Position numbers and translations under genes: made by a program | Shown here: in pieces, positions 15,834 to 24,512 of the stretch | Layout: the number at the start of each line of letters is the position of its first letter | How positions within the stretch are numbered: the stretch's first letter is position 1 | The notes under the pieces: model-generated | Databases searched by the model: none | What the model saw: only the letters and a program-made list of their open reading frames with translations | What the model was told of the DNA's origin: nothing | NCBI RefSeq assembly: GCF_004331485.1 | Contig: NZ_SJKD01000002.1 | Coordinates: 744,001-808,000 of the forward strand | Direction: 5' to 3' | DNA: 64,000 nucleotides | From: Kribbella capetownensis | GTDB lineage: Bacteria > Actinomycetota > Actinomycetes > Propionibacteriales > Kribbellaceae

Positions 15834-18474
15834 AGCTCCAGTGCCCGGCCGGCACCGTGTAGACGGTGTAGCCGTCCTGGTACGACGGTTCGCTCGCGAA
15901 CTGACCCGGTACGGCGGTGACGTCCGCTGGTGCCGCGGACGGTACGTGGACTTCGGCCGTCGTACCGATCGGCACCTGCACCTCGAGGGAAAGCACCCGG
16001 CTGACCTGCCGCCACGTCACCGAGACCCGGCCGCGGATCGTGTCGGTGTGGATGCTCGACGAGGTCGTCTCGTCGCGCGCGTCCGGCCGGACCACGATCC
16101 GCTCCCAGCCCGCGTCGACGTTGCGGAGTCCGGCGACGTTCTCGTAGATCCACTGCACGACTGTGCCCTGGAAGTAGTGGTTCCGCGACCGCGAGTCCTC
16201 CTCCCACTTCTCCCACATCGTGTCCGCGCCGAGGTCGAACCAGTAGCCCCAGCTCGGATACGAGCGCTGCAACGCGACCTTGGTCGCGGCCCCGCCGTAC
16301 CCGTGGGCGGTCAGCACCGGCAGCAGTTCGCCGACGCCGAGGCAGCCGGTGTTGAGGTGGAAGCCACGCGCCTCCACGTCCGCTGCGAGGTTTGCAGCGA
16401 CCCGCGGAACGAGCTCGTCGGGCACGATGCCAAAGGCGAGCGGGACGGCGTTCGAGGTCTGCCGGTAGTCAGGGTCGTCGGCCGACCGGTAGAGCCCGGC
16501 CTCGCGATCCAGGAATGCCCGGTTCAGTCCGTCGGCCAGTTCGGCCGCCGCCTTCCGGTAGTCGTTCGGCTTGCCGATCAGGTCACCGATCTCCGCGGCC
16601 ATCAGCACAGCGCGATAGAGGTACGCCGTACCCGTGAGCCGACGGTCCTCGGGCGCCGGGCCGCGGCCGTAGCCGGGCGGCAGCCAGTCGCCGAGCACGC
16701 TGACGGACAGCCCGTCATCGACCCGGTCGAGCTCCCAGGCCAGGTAGCGGGTCAGCGAGTTCCAGTGCTCACGCAGCAGCCGCTCGTCGCCGTACGCGCG
16801 GTGCATCTCGCGCAGCAGGAACGGGTAGACGGTCGGCCACTCGGTCGCGGGGGAGAGGTCGGTGAAGCCCCACCCGCTGGACGGGACGATGACCGGCAAC
16901 TGCCCGGACTCGGCTTGGCTGTCGCGGATGTCGCCCAGCCACTTGGTGAAGGAGCGAGCCATGTCGAGCGTCGCCAGCATCGTCGGTCCACCGACCTGCG
17001 CGTCCCCGGTCCATCCGTTCTTCTCCATGAACGGCGTGTCGGTCGGGATGCCGTGCAGGTTGTTCAGGATCGTCCGCCGCATCGCCTGGTCGAACTGCTC
17101 GTACGGCGCCTGCGCCGACGTGAACCTGGTCACCGTAGCGACGTCGGAGTGTGCGACGCGCATCAGTACGTCGGGACGCTCGGTCAGCCCGTCGATCTGG
17201 ACATAGCGGAAGCCCTTGTAGGAGAAACGCGGCTCCCACTCCTCCACACCGTTGCCGGCGGCAATGTACTCGTCGCGCTGGATCCGGTCGCCCTCGACGT
17301 GCCGGTTCACCGCGACCACGTTGCCATCAGCAACCGTTTCGCCGTGGGTCAGGCCAACGACCGTCCCGGCCGGCGCGGTGACGGTGAGCCTGGTCCAGCC
17401 GGCCGTGGTCTGGCCGAAGTCGGCGACCCACACGCCGGGCTGCACCTCGGTGAGCTCGACGGGCGCTACGGTCTCGACCACCCGGATCGGCTCGTGGGCC
17501 TGTCCTTGCAGCTGCCCCTTCGGCGCGTCGACCACAGCCGCCGCGGACCAAGCGGAGTCGTTGAAGCCGGCCGCGTCCCAGCCGGGGAGCGCGCGGCGGG
17601 CGTCGTACGTCTCGCCGGTATAGAGGTTGTCCGAGAGTGTCGGGCCTCCGGTGATGCGCCAGGACTCGTCCGAGACGACCTCGGTTGTGCGGCCATCGTC
17701 GTACTCGACGACGAGGCGCGCGATCAGCCGCGGCTCGGCGGTCCAGGGCGCCTCGTGCCAGCGCCAGGAGTTCGGCGACGTGAGTCCGAAGAAGCCGCGG
17801 CCGAGTTCAGCGCCGACCACGTTGTCGCCGGTGCGGACGAGTTCGGTGACGTCGTGGGTCACGTACAGGACGGTGTGGTCGTAGTCGGTGAAGCCGGGGT
17901 CGAGGACCGCGTCGCTCACCGCCTGACCGTTGAGGCGCAGGTCGGCGTACCCGAGACCGCTCGCGTACAGCCGCGCGCGTCGCACCGCGCCGTTGACGGC
18001 GAAGGCCTTGCGCAGCAGTGGAGCGCTCTCCACCTGGCCGCCGATCCACCGGGCGGGTCCGAAACCTTCGTTGAGCAGGCCGGTCTCGAACCATTCCGGT
18101 GTAGCCCACTCGCCTTCGCGGTCCAGTCCGTCCCACAGCTGGACGGTCCAGTGGTAGCGGGTGCGTGCGGTCATCGGCGGGCCGTCGTACTCGATGCCGA
18201 AGGTGCGCGCCGAGCTCACCTTGCCGGAGTCCCAGACGTCCGCGCTCTCCGGCGTCAGCAGCTCCGGCGTGCTCGCGACCAGGATCCGGTACGCCGTCTG
18301 GGTCGCGCCGTACCCCGGCGCGGTGGCGATCCAGCTCAACCGAGGCTGCGCCACGTCGGTGCCCAGTGGGCGGACGGCGTACTCGGTCTTCAGCATTCCG
18401 GCGTTCAGTGGACCCCCAGGCGTCCAACCGTCCGGCAGATCAGGCATCAGGCGGCTCCTCAGGCTCATCGGCAC
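15814..18474 (-). CDS. Alpha-L-rhamnosidase, GH78
   Basis: 886 residues with GH78 architecture: an N-terminal Ig-like domain (PRLSWIATAPGYGATQTAYRILVAS), a rhamnose-binding beta domain (ARLYASGLGYADLRLNG, LDPGFTDYDHTVLYVTHDV), the catalytic (alpha/alpha)6 barrel with GIPTDTPFMEKNGWTGDAQVGGPTM, and a C-terminal beta domain (ARDETTSSSIHTDTIRGRVSVTWR). In the barrel motif the acidic residues are expected to act in catalysis. No signal peptide is seen, so it likely acts on imported rhamnosides inside the cell. No transporter or regulator of a rhamnose locus is adjacent. Confidence 0.92.
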   Translation of the reverse strand: MPMSLRSRLMPDLPDGWTPGGPLNAGMLKTEYAVRPLGTDVAQPRLSWIATAPGYGATQTAYRILVASTPELLTPESADVWDSGKVSSARTFGIEYDGPPMTARTRYHWTVQLWDGLDREGEWATPEWFETGLLNEGFGPARWIGGQVESAPLLRKAFAVNGAVRRARLYASGLGYADLRLNGQAVSDAVLDPGFTDYDHTVLYVTHDVTELVRTGDNVVGAELGRGFFGLTSPNSWRWHEAPWTAEPRLIARLVVEYDDGRTTEVVSDESWRITGGPTLSDNLYTGETYDARRALPGWDAAGFNDSAWSAAAVVDAPKGQLQGQAHEPIRVVETVAPVELTEVQPGVWVADFGQTTAGWTRLTVTAPAGTVVGLTHGETVADGNVVAVNRHVEGDRIQRDEYIAAGNGVEEWEPRFSYKGFRYVQIDGLTERPDVLMRVAHSDVATVTRFTSAQAPYEQFDQAMRRTILNNLHGIPTDTPFMEKNGWTGDAQVGGPTMLATLDMARSFTKWLGDIRDSQAESGQLPVIVPSSGWGFTDLSPATEWPTVYPFLLREMHRAYGDERLLREHWNSLTRYLAWELDRVDDGLSVSVLGDWLPPGYGRGPAPEDRRLTGTAYLYRAVLMAAEIGDLIGKPNDYRKAAAELADGLNRAFLDREAGLYRSADDPDYRQTSNAVPLAFGIVPDELVPRVAANLAADVEARGFHLNTGCLGVGELLPVLTAHGYGGAATKVALQRSYPSWGYWFDLGADTMWEKWEEDSRSRNHYFQGTVVQWIYENVAGLRNVDAGWERIVVRPDARDETTSSSIHTDTIRGRVSVTWRQVSRVLSLEVQVPIGTTAEVHVPSAAPADVTAVPGQFASEPSYQDGYTVYTVPAGHWSFTSRSA

Positions 18475-18616
18475 CCCGAGGACCGTAGGCAGCCCGCCGC
18501 CAGGCTTTCAACACTTCTGACCACAACCGGCCGACAAGCCCGTCCGCTCAGCGATTGGTCGTCTCACATCGCGAAACCTGAGCATGTCACTCGACTTTGT
18601 CCGCTTTCATGGACTC

Positions 18617-18715
18617 ATGCAGGTCACTCGAAACGCTCCCGGCGACGCGCTCACGCGGCGCCGGCACGTCGACCTGCTGCGCGTGAACTCCTCGGGTTGT
18701 CGGCCTTCGGCGTAG
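18617..18715 (+). CDS. Cysteine-type leader peptide of sulfur operon
   Basis: A 32-residue peptide from ATG 18617 to TAG 18715 ending RRRHVDLLRVNSSGCRPSA. The RRHVDL.RV core with Cys near the end is the hallmark of actinobacterial leader peptides before sulfur-assimilation genes, where slow translation of Cys codons under cysteine starvation opens the downstream gene. Here only one Cys codon (TGT) is present, fewer than in the polycysteine versions known from mycobacteria. It lies 48 bp before the TauE/SafE start. Confidence 0.75.
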   Translation: MQVTRNAPGDALTRRRHVDLLRVNSSGCRPSA

Positions 18716-18736
18716 GACTCCGCCCTCCGTCACCGT

Positions 18737-18756
18737 CTCCTCCCGACCCGTAGGAG
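18737..18756 (+). promoter_or_regulatory. Possible Shine-Dalgarno sequestering hairpin
   Basis: CTCCT (18737-18741) is the exact complement of AGGAG (18752-18756), the ribosome site of the GTG start at 18764, with a 10-nt loop. Such a stem would shut off translation of the sulfur operon unless a ribosome stalls on the upstream leader peptide. The stem is only 5 bp, so this is suggestive only. Confidence 0.4.
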
Positions 18757-18763
18757 CAGTTCC

Positions 18764-19675
18764 GTGCGTCGTCTCATCCTGATCGCCTTGCTGGGCTCCG
18801 TCGCCCAACTCGTCGACGGCACTCTCGGCATGGCTTACGGCGTCACCGCCAGCACAGCTCTGTTGATCACCGGGATCACCCCGGCCGTCGCGTCCGCCTC
18901 CGTCCATCTCGCCGAGGTGGGCACCACACTCGCCTCCGGCATCTCGCACTGGCGCTTCGGCAACGTCGACTGGCGCGTGGTCGCGCTCATCGGTGTGCCG
19001 GGAGCTGTTGGTGCGTTCGCCGGTGCGACGTTCCTGTCCAGCCTGTCGACCGAGTCGGCTTCCGTGTGGGTCGCAGCCCTGCTGCTCCTGCTCGGCGTCT
19101 ACATCCTGGCCCGGTTCGGCACCGGGCAGGTGCGGGCCGTGATCGAGGGCCGGCCGGCGGGCCGGTTCCTCGGGCCGCTGGGGCTGGTCGCCGGCTTCAT
19201 CGACGCCACCGGTGGTGGCGGCTGGGGCCCGGTGGCGAACTCTGCGTTGCTCAGCAGCGGCAAGCTCGCGCCGCGACGCTCGGTCGGCTCGGTGAACGCC
19301 GCAGAGTTCCTCGTCTCGGTCGCCGCCAGCATCGGCTTCCTGTTCGGACTCGGGGGGAAGAACCTGCCGTACGGCATCGTCGCCGCGCTGCTGATCGGCG
19401 GAGTCCTCGCGGCACCGCTGGCCGCATGGCTGGTGTCGCGACTGGCGACTCGCTGGCTCGGTGTCGGTGTCGGCCTGGTGCTGATCCTGACCAACGCCCG
19501 CACGCTGATGAACGGCCTCGACGTTGCTGACGGCCCGCGCTACTTCGCGTACGGCGTACTCGTCCTCGGCTGGGCCGCGGTCGTCCTGTACGGCGTACTG
19601 TTCGCCGGCCGCCGCGCCGTGGCCGAGGCCGAGCGCGCCCTGGACCACGAGCGCGAGCTCGAGACCGCCTCCTGA
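18764..19675 (+). CDS. Sulfite exporter TauE/SafE family permease
   Basis: 303 residues with about eight membrane helices. The family repeat is visible as VAQLVDGTLGMAYGVTASTALL (first half) and LVAGFIDATGGGGWGPVANSALLSSG (second half). Family members move sulfite, sulfonates or other organosulfur anions. It starts at GTG 18764 after AGGAG and is the first structural gene after the leader peptide. The sulfonate ABC transporter follows on the same strand, so the operon handles organosulfur import and sulfur export. Confidence 0.9.
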   Translation: MRRLILIALLGSVAQLVDGTLGMAYGVTASTALLITGITPAVASASVHLAEVGTTLASGISHWRFGNVDWRVVALIGVPGAVGAFAGATFLSSLSTESASVWVAALLLLLGVYILARFGTGQVRAVIEGRPAGRFLGPLGLVAGFIDATGGGGWGPVANSALLSSGKLAPRRSVGSVNAAEFLVSVAASIGFLFGLGGKNLPYGIVAALLIGGVLAAPLAAWLVSRLATRWLGVGVGLVLILTNARTLMNGLDVADGPRYFAYGVLVLGWAAVVLYGVLFAGRRAVAEAERALDHERELETAS

Positions 19676-19733
19676 CCTGCTCTGTCCTTCCGCCCGCGGC
19701 CGTCCGGCTGCCTGCACCACCGAAGGTCTGCCT

Positions 19734-20801
19734 GTGCGTATCCACAGCATCCGTCCTGTCCGCCTGCTCGCAGCCGTCCTGGCTCTGTCGGCCGCCGTCA
19801 CCGGCTGCTCGCGGGCCGACCGCGACGAGGCTCCGGTCGCGTCGACCGACAAGGGCCCGGCCACCGAGCTGCGGCTCGGGTACTTCCCGAACGTCACCCA
19901 CGCCGCCGCGCTGGTCGGTCTCGACCAAGGCCTGTTCACCAAGGAACTCGGCAGCACGAAGCTGGTGCCGACCAAGTTCAACGCCGGCCCGGAGGCCGTC
20001 GGCGCGCTGCTCGGCGGCTCGCTGGACGCGTCGTTCATCGGCTCCGGTCCCGCGATCAACGCCTACGCGAAGTCCAACGGCGAGGCCGTTCGGCTGATCG
20101 CGGGTACGACGTCCGGCGGTGCGCAACTGGTGGTGAAGCCGACGATCACCAAGCCGGCCGACCTGGCCGGCAAGACCGTCGTCACCCCGCAACTCGGCAA
20201 CACCCAGGACGTCTCGCTGAAGAAGTGGCTGGCCGGGAACAAACTCACCGGGAAGGTCAAGGTCACCAACCTGGAGAACGCGCAGACGCTGGACGCGTTC
20301 AAACAGGGCGATGTGGACGCGGCCTGGCTGCCCGAGCCCTGGTCGTCGCGGCTGGTCCTCGACGCGGGCGCGAAGGTCTTGCTGGACGAGGCGTCGCTGT
20401 GGCCGGACGGGAAGTTCCCGACCACGGTGCTGATCGTGCGGACCCAGTTCCTGCAGGAGCACCCGGAGACCGTGAAGGCGCTGCTGACCGGCCTGGTCTC
20501 CGCGATCGACTTCGCCACCACCGACAAGGCAGCAGCCAAGACCGCGGTGAACAAGCAGCTCAAGGAAGCCACCGGCAAGGCGTTGCAGCCGGCCGTGATC
20601 GACCGCGCGTTCCAGAACATCCAGATCACCGCGGACCCGATCGCGTCGACGTTCCCGCAGCTGGCCAAGGACCAGGTCACCGCGGGCATCGCGAAACAGG
20701 CACCGGCGGTGGCCGGGTTCGCGGACCTCGGCCCGCTGAACGACGTACTGGGCAAGGCAGGCAAGCCGGCCGTCGACGCCGCCGGTCTGGACACGAAGTA
20801 A
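19734..20801 (+). CDS. ssuA: Sulfonate-type ABC transporter substrate-binding lipoprotein
   Basis: 355 residues. The signal peptide ends in the lipobox VTGC (Cys near residue 24). The mature part has the SsuA/NMT1 pattern: LRLGYFPNVTHAAALVGLDQGLFTKELG, GSLDASFIGSGPAINAYAKSNG, LAGKTVVTPQLGNTQDVSLKKWL and DAAWLPEPWSSRLV. It should deliver an alkanesulfonate or similar anion to the SsuBC transporter encoded next. The GTG start at 19734 follows GAAGG. The leader peptide upstream of the operon supports a sulfur role over nitrate or taurine-independent roles. Confidence 0.88.
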   Translation: MRIHSIRPVRLLAAVLALSAAVTGCSRADRDEAPVASTDKGPATELRLGYFPNVTHAAALVGLDQGLFTKELGSTKLVPTKFNAGPEAVGALLGGSLDASFIGSGPAINAYAKSNGEAVRLIAGTTSGGAQLVVKPTITKPADLAGKTVVTPQLGNTQDVSLKKWLAGNKLTGKVKVTNLENAQTLDAFKQGDVDAAWLPEPWSSRLVLDAGAKVLLDEASLWPDGKFPTTVLIVRTQFLQEHPETVKALLTGLVSAIDFATTDKAAAKTAVNKQLKEATGKALQPAVIDRAFQNIQITADPIASTFPQLAKDQVTAGIAKQAPAVAGFADLGPLNDVLGKAGKPAVDAAGLDTK

Positions 20802-20818
20802 TCACCAGGGAGGCAGCC

Positions 20819-21613
20819 ATGACCGCGACCGTCGAGGCCGATCGGGCCGTAGTGGACAGCGTGAGTCCGGTGCGGTTTCACCAAGTGGGCAAGGCGTTCG
20901 GGAGCGGCCGGTTGACGGTCGTGGCGCTCGAGGGCGTCGACCTGGAGGTGGCTGTGGGGGAGTTCGTCTGCCTGCTCGGGGCGTCCGGCTGCGGCAAGAC
21001 CACACTGCTCAACCTGGTCGCCGGTCTGGATCAGCCGACGAGTGGCCGGATCGAGCTGAGCTCGTCGCGGCCCGCAGTGGTGTTCCAGGAGGCTGCGCTG
21101 ATGCCATGGCTGACGGCGGCCGGGAACGTCGAGTTGCCGTTGCGGATGGCCGGCGTACCGAAGGCACGGCGGCGTGCGAAGGCTGCTGAGTTGCTGGAGC
21201 TGGTTCGGCTGGCCGGGCTCGGTGACAAGCGGCCGCACGAGCTGTCGGGCGGGATGCGGCAGCGGGTCGCGTTGGCCCGCGCGCTGGCATCCACGACGGA
21301 CAACACCGGCTCGGGTGCGGGCAAGCCGTCACTGCTGCTGATGGACGAGCCGTTCTCCGCGTTGGACGCGATCACCCGGGACGTCCTGCAGGGAGAGTTG
21401 CTGCGGATCTGGCGCGCGACCGGTACGGCGATCCTGTTCGTGACGCACGACGTTCGCGAGGCCGTGCGGCTCGGGCAGCGCGTCGTACTGCTGTCGTCGC
21501 GGCCTGGTCGGGTCGTGCGGCAGTGGGACGTCGACCAGTTGCCCGAGGCAGAGGCAGTCGACGAGATCAACACCGAGCTTCGCAGGGTGATCAGCAGTCA
21601 TGCCGCAGCTTGA
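20819..21613 (+). CDS. ssuB: Sulfonate-type ABC transporter ATP-binding protein
   Basis: 264 residues with Walker A LLGASGCGKTTLLNL, Q-loop FQEAALMPWL, signature LSGGMRQRVALARAL, Walker B LLLMDEPFSALDA and H-loop FVTHDVREAV. This is the order and sequence type of SsuB/TauB/NrtD ATPases. A Thr/Gly insertion (ASTTDNTGSGAGKPS) sits between the signature and Walker B. It overlaps the permease gene by 14 bp, so the two are co-translated. Confidence 0.92.
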   Translation: MTATVEADRAVVDSVSPVRFHQVGKAFGSGRLTVVALEGVDLEVAVGEFVCLLGASGCGKTTLLNLVAGLDQPTSGRIELSSSRPAVVFQEAALMPWLTAAGNVELPLRMAGVPKARRRAKAAELLELVRLAGLGDKRPHELSGGMRQRVALARALASTTDNTGSGAGKPSLLLMDEPFSALDAITRDVLQGELLRIWRATGTAILFVTHDVREAVRLGQRVVLLSSRPGRVVRQWDVDQLPEAEAVDEINTELRRVISSHAAA

Positions 21614-22478
21614 TCTGCAGGAAGAAGGCTCGGTCGAGGCCGGCCTGGATGCGCTGGACACGCCGGTCCACTCCAGTGAGGGATCGCTGGCCCGACGGAT
21701 TGCGGCGCGGGTGCTTCCACCCATCGGTGCGATCGCCTTGCTGGTCGCGGTGTGGCAGGCGTTGTGGGCGGCGGCGTTCTGGCCCGAGTTCAAACTGCCG
21801 GCGCCGCTCGCGGTGTGGGATCAGATCTGGCAGCTGGTGACGTCGGGGGAGATCCTCGAACTGTTCTGGGTGTCGGTGCACCGCGCGGTGATCGGCTTCG
21901 CGCTGTCGCTGCTGATCGCCGTACCGCTCGGCCTGGCGATCGCCAACATCAGGGTCGTACGGCGGGGGATCGGTCCGCTGGTGTCGGGATTGCAGAGCCT
22001 GCCGTCGGTGGCGTGGGTGCCGGCCGCGATCTTGTGGTTCGGGCTGAACGACCGGGCGATCTACTGGGTCGTGTTGCTGGGCGCCGTGCCGTCGATCGCG
22101 AACGGGCTGGTGTCCGGTCTGGATCAGGTGCCGCCGATTCTGCCGCGGGTCGGGAAGGCGCTCGGAGCGGGACGGCTGAGTGGGATTCGGTACATCCTGC
22201 TGCCGGCGGCGCTGCCCGGATTCCTCGGCGGACTCAAGCAGGGCTGGGCGTTCTCCTGGCGGTCTCTGATGGCCGCCGAGTTGATCGCGACGTCGCCGGA
22301 CCTCGGTCAGGGACTCGGCCAGTTCCTGCACAATGGGATGTCGCTGTCGGACATCTCGATGGTGTTCGCGGGCATCCTGCTGATCTTCGTCGTCGGCGTC
22401 GGGATCGAACTGCTGGTGTTCCGGCCGCTGGAGAACTCGGTGTTGCGCGCGCGGGGGCTGAACGTCACTGCGCGCTGA
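21600..22478 (+). CDS. ssuC: Sulfonate-type ABC transporter permease
   Basis: 292 residues. Six helices in the BPD_transp_1 fold with the EAA-like loop LPRVGKALGAGRLSGIRYILLPAALPGFLGGLKQGWAFSW, followed by AAELIATSPDLGQGLGQFL as in SsuC/TauC. It forms the channel for the anion delivered by the upstream binding protein. It is the last member of the sulfur operon that can be assigned with confidence. Confidence 0.92.
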   Translation: MPQLDLQEEGSVEAGLDALDTPVHSSEGSLARRIAARVLPPIGAIALLVAVWQALWAAAFWPEFKLPAPLAVWDQIWQLVTSGEILELFWVSVHRAVIGFALSLLIAVPLGLAIANIRVVRRGIGPLVSGLQSLPSVAWVPAAILWFGLNDRAIYWVVLLGAVPSIANGLVSGLDQVPPILPRVGKALGAGRLSGIRYILLPAALPGFLGGLKQGWAFSWRSLMAAELIATSPDLGQGLGQFLHNGMSLSDISMVFAGILLIFVVGVGIELLVFRPLENSVLRARGLNVTAR

Positions 22479-22495
22479 CGCCGTACTGTTGGAGC

Positions 22496-22966
22496 GTGGT
22501 CCGATTCCTGCCGTTCCTGATCAGCCTGGTGCTCAGCGTGTACGCGCTGTTCTCCTGCATCCAGACGCCCGACGAGGACGTGCCGCATCTGCCGAAGCTG
22601 GTGTGGATCGTCCTGATCGTGTTCGTCCCGTTCGTCGGGCCGATCGTCTGGCTGCTCATGTCGCGCACGCAGGGCACTCGTCGGGAAGTCGCGGGCCGGC
22701 CGCCACGGCCGTCCTCGCGCCCGGTCGCGCCCGATGACGATCCGGACTTCCTGAAGACGCTGGATCGCTACCGGGACCCGCGAACGACGGTCAAGCCGCC
22801 GCACGACGACCAGCCGCACGACCGCCCCGAGGATCGGCCGCAGGACGCCGTGCCGAAGCCTGAGCAGCCCAAGGAGCCGGAGACGAAGCCCAAGTCGAAG
22901 GACTCCGGCTCCGAGACGACGCCAGAGGCTGAGACCACCTCAGAGCCCGACGACGGTAAGGCCTGA
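22496..22966 (+). CDS. PLDc_N-type small membrane protein
   Basis: 156 residues. Two N-terminal membrane helices (FLPFLISLVLSVYALFSC and LVWIVLIVFVPFVGPIVWLLMSR) flank IQTPDEDVPHLPK, the usual look of the phospholipase-D-nuclease N-terminal domain. A long charged, Pro/Glu/Lys-rich cytoplasmic tail follows. No catalytic domain is present and function is unknown. TACTGT lies 6 bp before the GTG at 22496, so it may be leaderless. Confidence 0.7.
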   Translation: MVRFLPFLISLVLSVYALFSCIQTPDEDVPHLPKLVWIVLIVFVPFVGPIVWLLMSRTQGTRREVAGRPPRPSSRPVAPDDDPDFLKTLDRYRDPRTTVKPPHDDQPHDRPEDRPQDAVPKPEQPKEPETKPKSKDSGSETTPEAETTSEPDDGKA

Positions 22967-23025
22967 GCTTGCGCGCAGGCCCGGCCGGTCAGAGCTTGTG
23001 TGGTTGTGGGTGGACGAACAGCGCC

Positions 23026-23319
23026 TCACGCAGACTTTCGGTGCTCGGGCAGGAGGGTGTTGTCGCGCTCCGACTCCGTGGTGCCGCCCCAGACGCCGTA
23101 CGGCTCTCCGACCGAGAGTGCGTGCTGACGGCACTCCGGCTGGACCGGGCAGGTCCCGCACAGGGACTTGGCCACCATCTCGCGGGCGCGTTTTCGCACG
23201 CCACGCTCCGACTCGGGCGAGAAGAACAGCTCTGGGTTGACGTCGCGGCACGCGGCCTGCGACTGCCAGTCCCACAGATCCATGAGCGGGCGGGGTAGGC
23301 GAGGCATCCCTCTCGACAT
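23026..23319 (-). CDS. WhiB family iron-sulfur regulator (WhiB4/WblA-like)
   Basis: 97 residues with the four cluster cysteines C24, C54, C57 and C63 (AACRDV, LCGTCPVQPEC) and the GVWGG turn, followed by a basic end. The WDWQSQAACRD...ELFF start and EPYGVWGGTTESERD end most resemble the WhiB4/WblA branch, but I cannot settle the subfamily. These proteins bind a 4Fe-4S cluster and regulate with sigma factor. The ATG at 23319 has AAGGAGG at ideal spacing, and the promoter is visible upstream. Confidence 0.9.
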   Translation of the reverse strand: MSRGMPRLPRPLMDLWDWQSQAACRDVNPELFFSPESERGVRKRAREMVAKSLCGTCPVQPECRQHALSVGEPYGVWGGTTESERDNTLLPEHRKSA

Positions 23320-23364
23320 GGCAACCTCCTTGACTCACCGTGAGCGCGGACGGGCGCTCGGTGA

Positions 23365-23393
23365 AAACTATGCTCAACTCATGGCGAGTTCAA
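23365..23393 (-). promoter_or_regulatory. Promoter of the whiB-like gene
   Basis: On the minus strand TTGAAC (23393-23388) and TAGTTT (23370-23365) are 17 bp apart, a good sigma-70-type pair about 45 bp before the whiB start. The spacer contains the palindrome AACTC-GCCAT-GAGTT, a possible operator. Confidence 0.5.
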
Positions 23394-23530
23394 CCCTTGT
23401 TGTCTCGAACTTCGGTCCATTCGTTATCGGCAGGTGTCGTCGCGCGTCGTGATCGGGGCCGGATCACGCGGAGAGTGTGTTCACGTCATCACCGGGTGTG
23501 ACTTGCGCCACTTGTCCGGTCCCGGACAGG

Positions 23531-24085
23531 TCAGACCTCGCCGGCCGGGTCGAACCGGTAGTACTCATGTGCGCCGTGCGGGGTGCCGGTCTCGCCGGTC
23601 AGGGCACGGATGACCATCGCGTGCGTGATCGCCAGCACCGGGCCGTCCGTGCTCGCGGAATGCCGGGTGAGCGCCGCGCGGGCCCGCTCACGGACCCGGG
23701 ACAGCGGCTCCCAGGGCCGTTGGATGCCTTCCGGCCATTCGCCGTCGTACGCCTCGAACTCGGCCTGTGCGGCCCGTACCTCGGCGATGCCGCGCCACGC
23801 GCCGGTGTGGTCCGGCAGCCAGTCGCGCAGGTCGTAGTCGACCCGGACGCCGAGGGCCAGCCGGTGACCGATGATCGCGGCGCTCTGCAGCGCGCGGGTG
23901 AACGGCGAGCTGACCAGGTACGTCGCTCCGATCCCGCTGAGCAGGTCCGCGAGCTCCTGGGCCTGTTTCGTCCCGAGCGGGGTGAGCGGGGCGGAGTCGG
24001 CCGCCATCCCGGGCCAGCCCCGGGAATCGATCGTCTCGTAGTCCGGCTCCCCGTGCCGGACCAGATAAATCTGTGTCACGGCCAT
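23531..24085 (-). CDS. Histidine phosphatase family protein
   Basis: 184 residues with the catalytic RHG motif near the N-terminus (IYLVRHGEPDYE), the second arginine region SSPFTRALQSAA, and the late histidine VLAITHAMVIRAL. This is the phosphoglycerate-mutase-like phosphatase fold; the substrate is not apparent. It ends DPAGEV and lies just downstream of an unknown protein encoded on the same strand (3 bp apart), so they may be one transcript. Confidence 0.85.
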   Translation of the reverse strand: MAVTQIYLVRHGEPDYETIDSRGWPGMAADSAPLTPLGTKQAQELADLLSGIGATYLVSSPFTRALQSAAIIGHRLALGVRVDYDLRDWLPDHTGAWRGIAEVRAAQAEFEAYDGEWPEGIQRPWEPLSRVRERARAALTRHSASTDGPVLAITHAMVIRALTGETGTPHGAHEYYRFDPAGEV

Positions 24086-24088
24086 GTT

Positions 24089-24448
24089 CTACCGGAGATG
24101 GCGGGCGCCTGCCCATCCTCGGGCGTGGCTGCCTGTGGACGGATCTGCGATCGAGGCGGGCGGACGGATCTCGTGCAGCTCGTCGAAGAGGTGATCGATG
24201 TCGGCGGCGGGATGCGGGCGTGCCGCCTGCTGCGGCTCGATCCAGCGCACCTCGGTCGCGCCGTGGTGGCCGTGCACCGCGAGCACCGAGTGCAGATTCG
24301 GCCAGACAGCTGTCGCGGGATTGTCACCGCACCAGCGCAGCGCCACCGACCCGTCGCTGAACTCGCAGCCCTCTGCGACGACTCCGGTGCCCGACACGCC
24401 ACTGGGATCCCGGTAACGAACCAACTCGAAGGTCCGTGGCCTCACCAC
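24089..24448 (-). CDS. Conserved unknown protein, paralogue of 30363-30686
   Basis: 119 residues: FELVRYRDPSGVSGTGVVAEGCEF, SDGSVALRWCGDNPATAVWP, SVLAVHGHHGATEVRWIE, then a variable tail. The core is nearly identical in pattern to the protein encoded at 30363-30686. It looks like a compact beta-rich domain. No catalytic motif is recognised. It precedes the histidine phosphatase gene on the same strand. Confidence 0.7.
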   Translation of the reverse strand: MVRPRTFELVRYRDPSGVSGTGVVAEGCEFSDGSVALRWCGDNPATAVWPNLHSVLAVHGHHGATEVRWIEPQQAARPHPAADIDHLFDELHEIRPPASIADPSTGSHARGWAGARHLR

Positions 24449-24512
24449 CGTGCTGCACTCCTCATCGTGTCGACCCGTCTTGCAGCCCTCAACGAGCCCG
24501 GACCGCCTGCGG

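Noticed and set aside
18475..18616. A conventional promoter for the sulfur leader peptide
   Set aside because: I could not find a convincing -35/-10 pair at sensible spacing, so none is annotated.
15841..18753. A 970-codon plus-strand frame across the rhamnosidase gene
   Set aside because: Antisense shadow of a recognisable GH78 enzyme. The product is Arg/Val/Gly-rich with no domain.
22960..22981. GGCCTG-N10-CAGGCC hairpin at the end of the PLDc_N-type gene as a terminator
   Set aside because: Only 6 bp with a 10-nt loop and no T-run. Such stems occur by chance in this GC-rich sequence.
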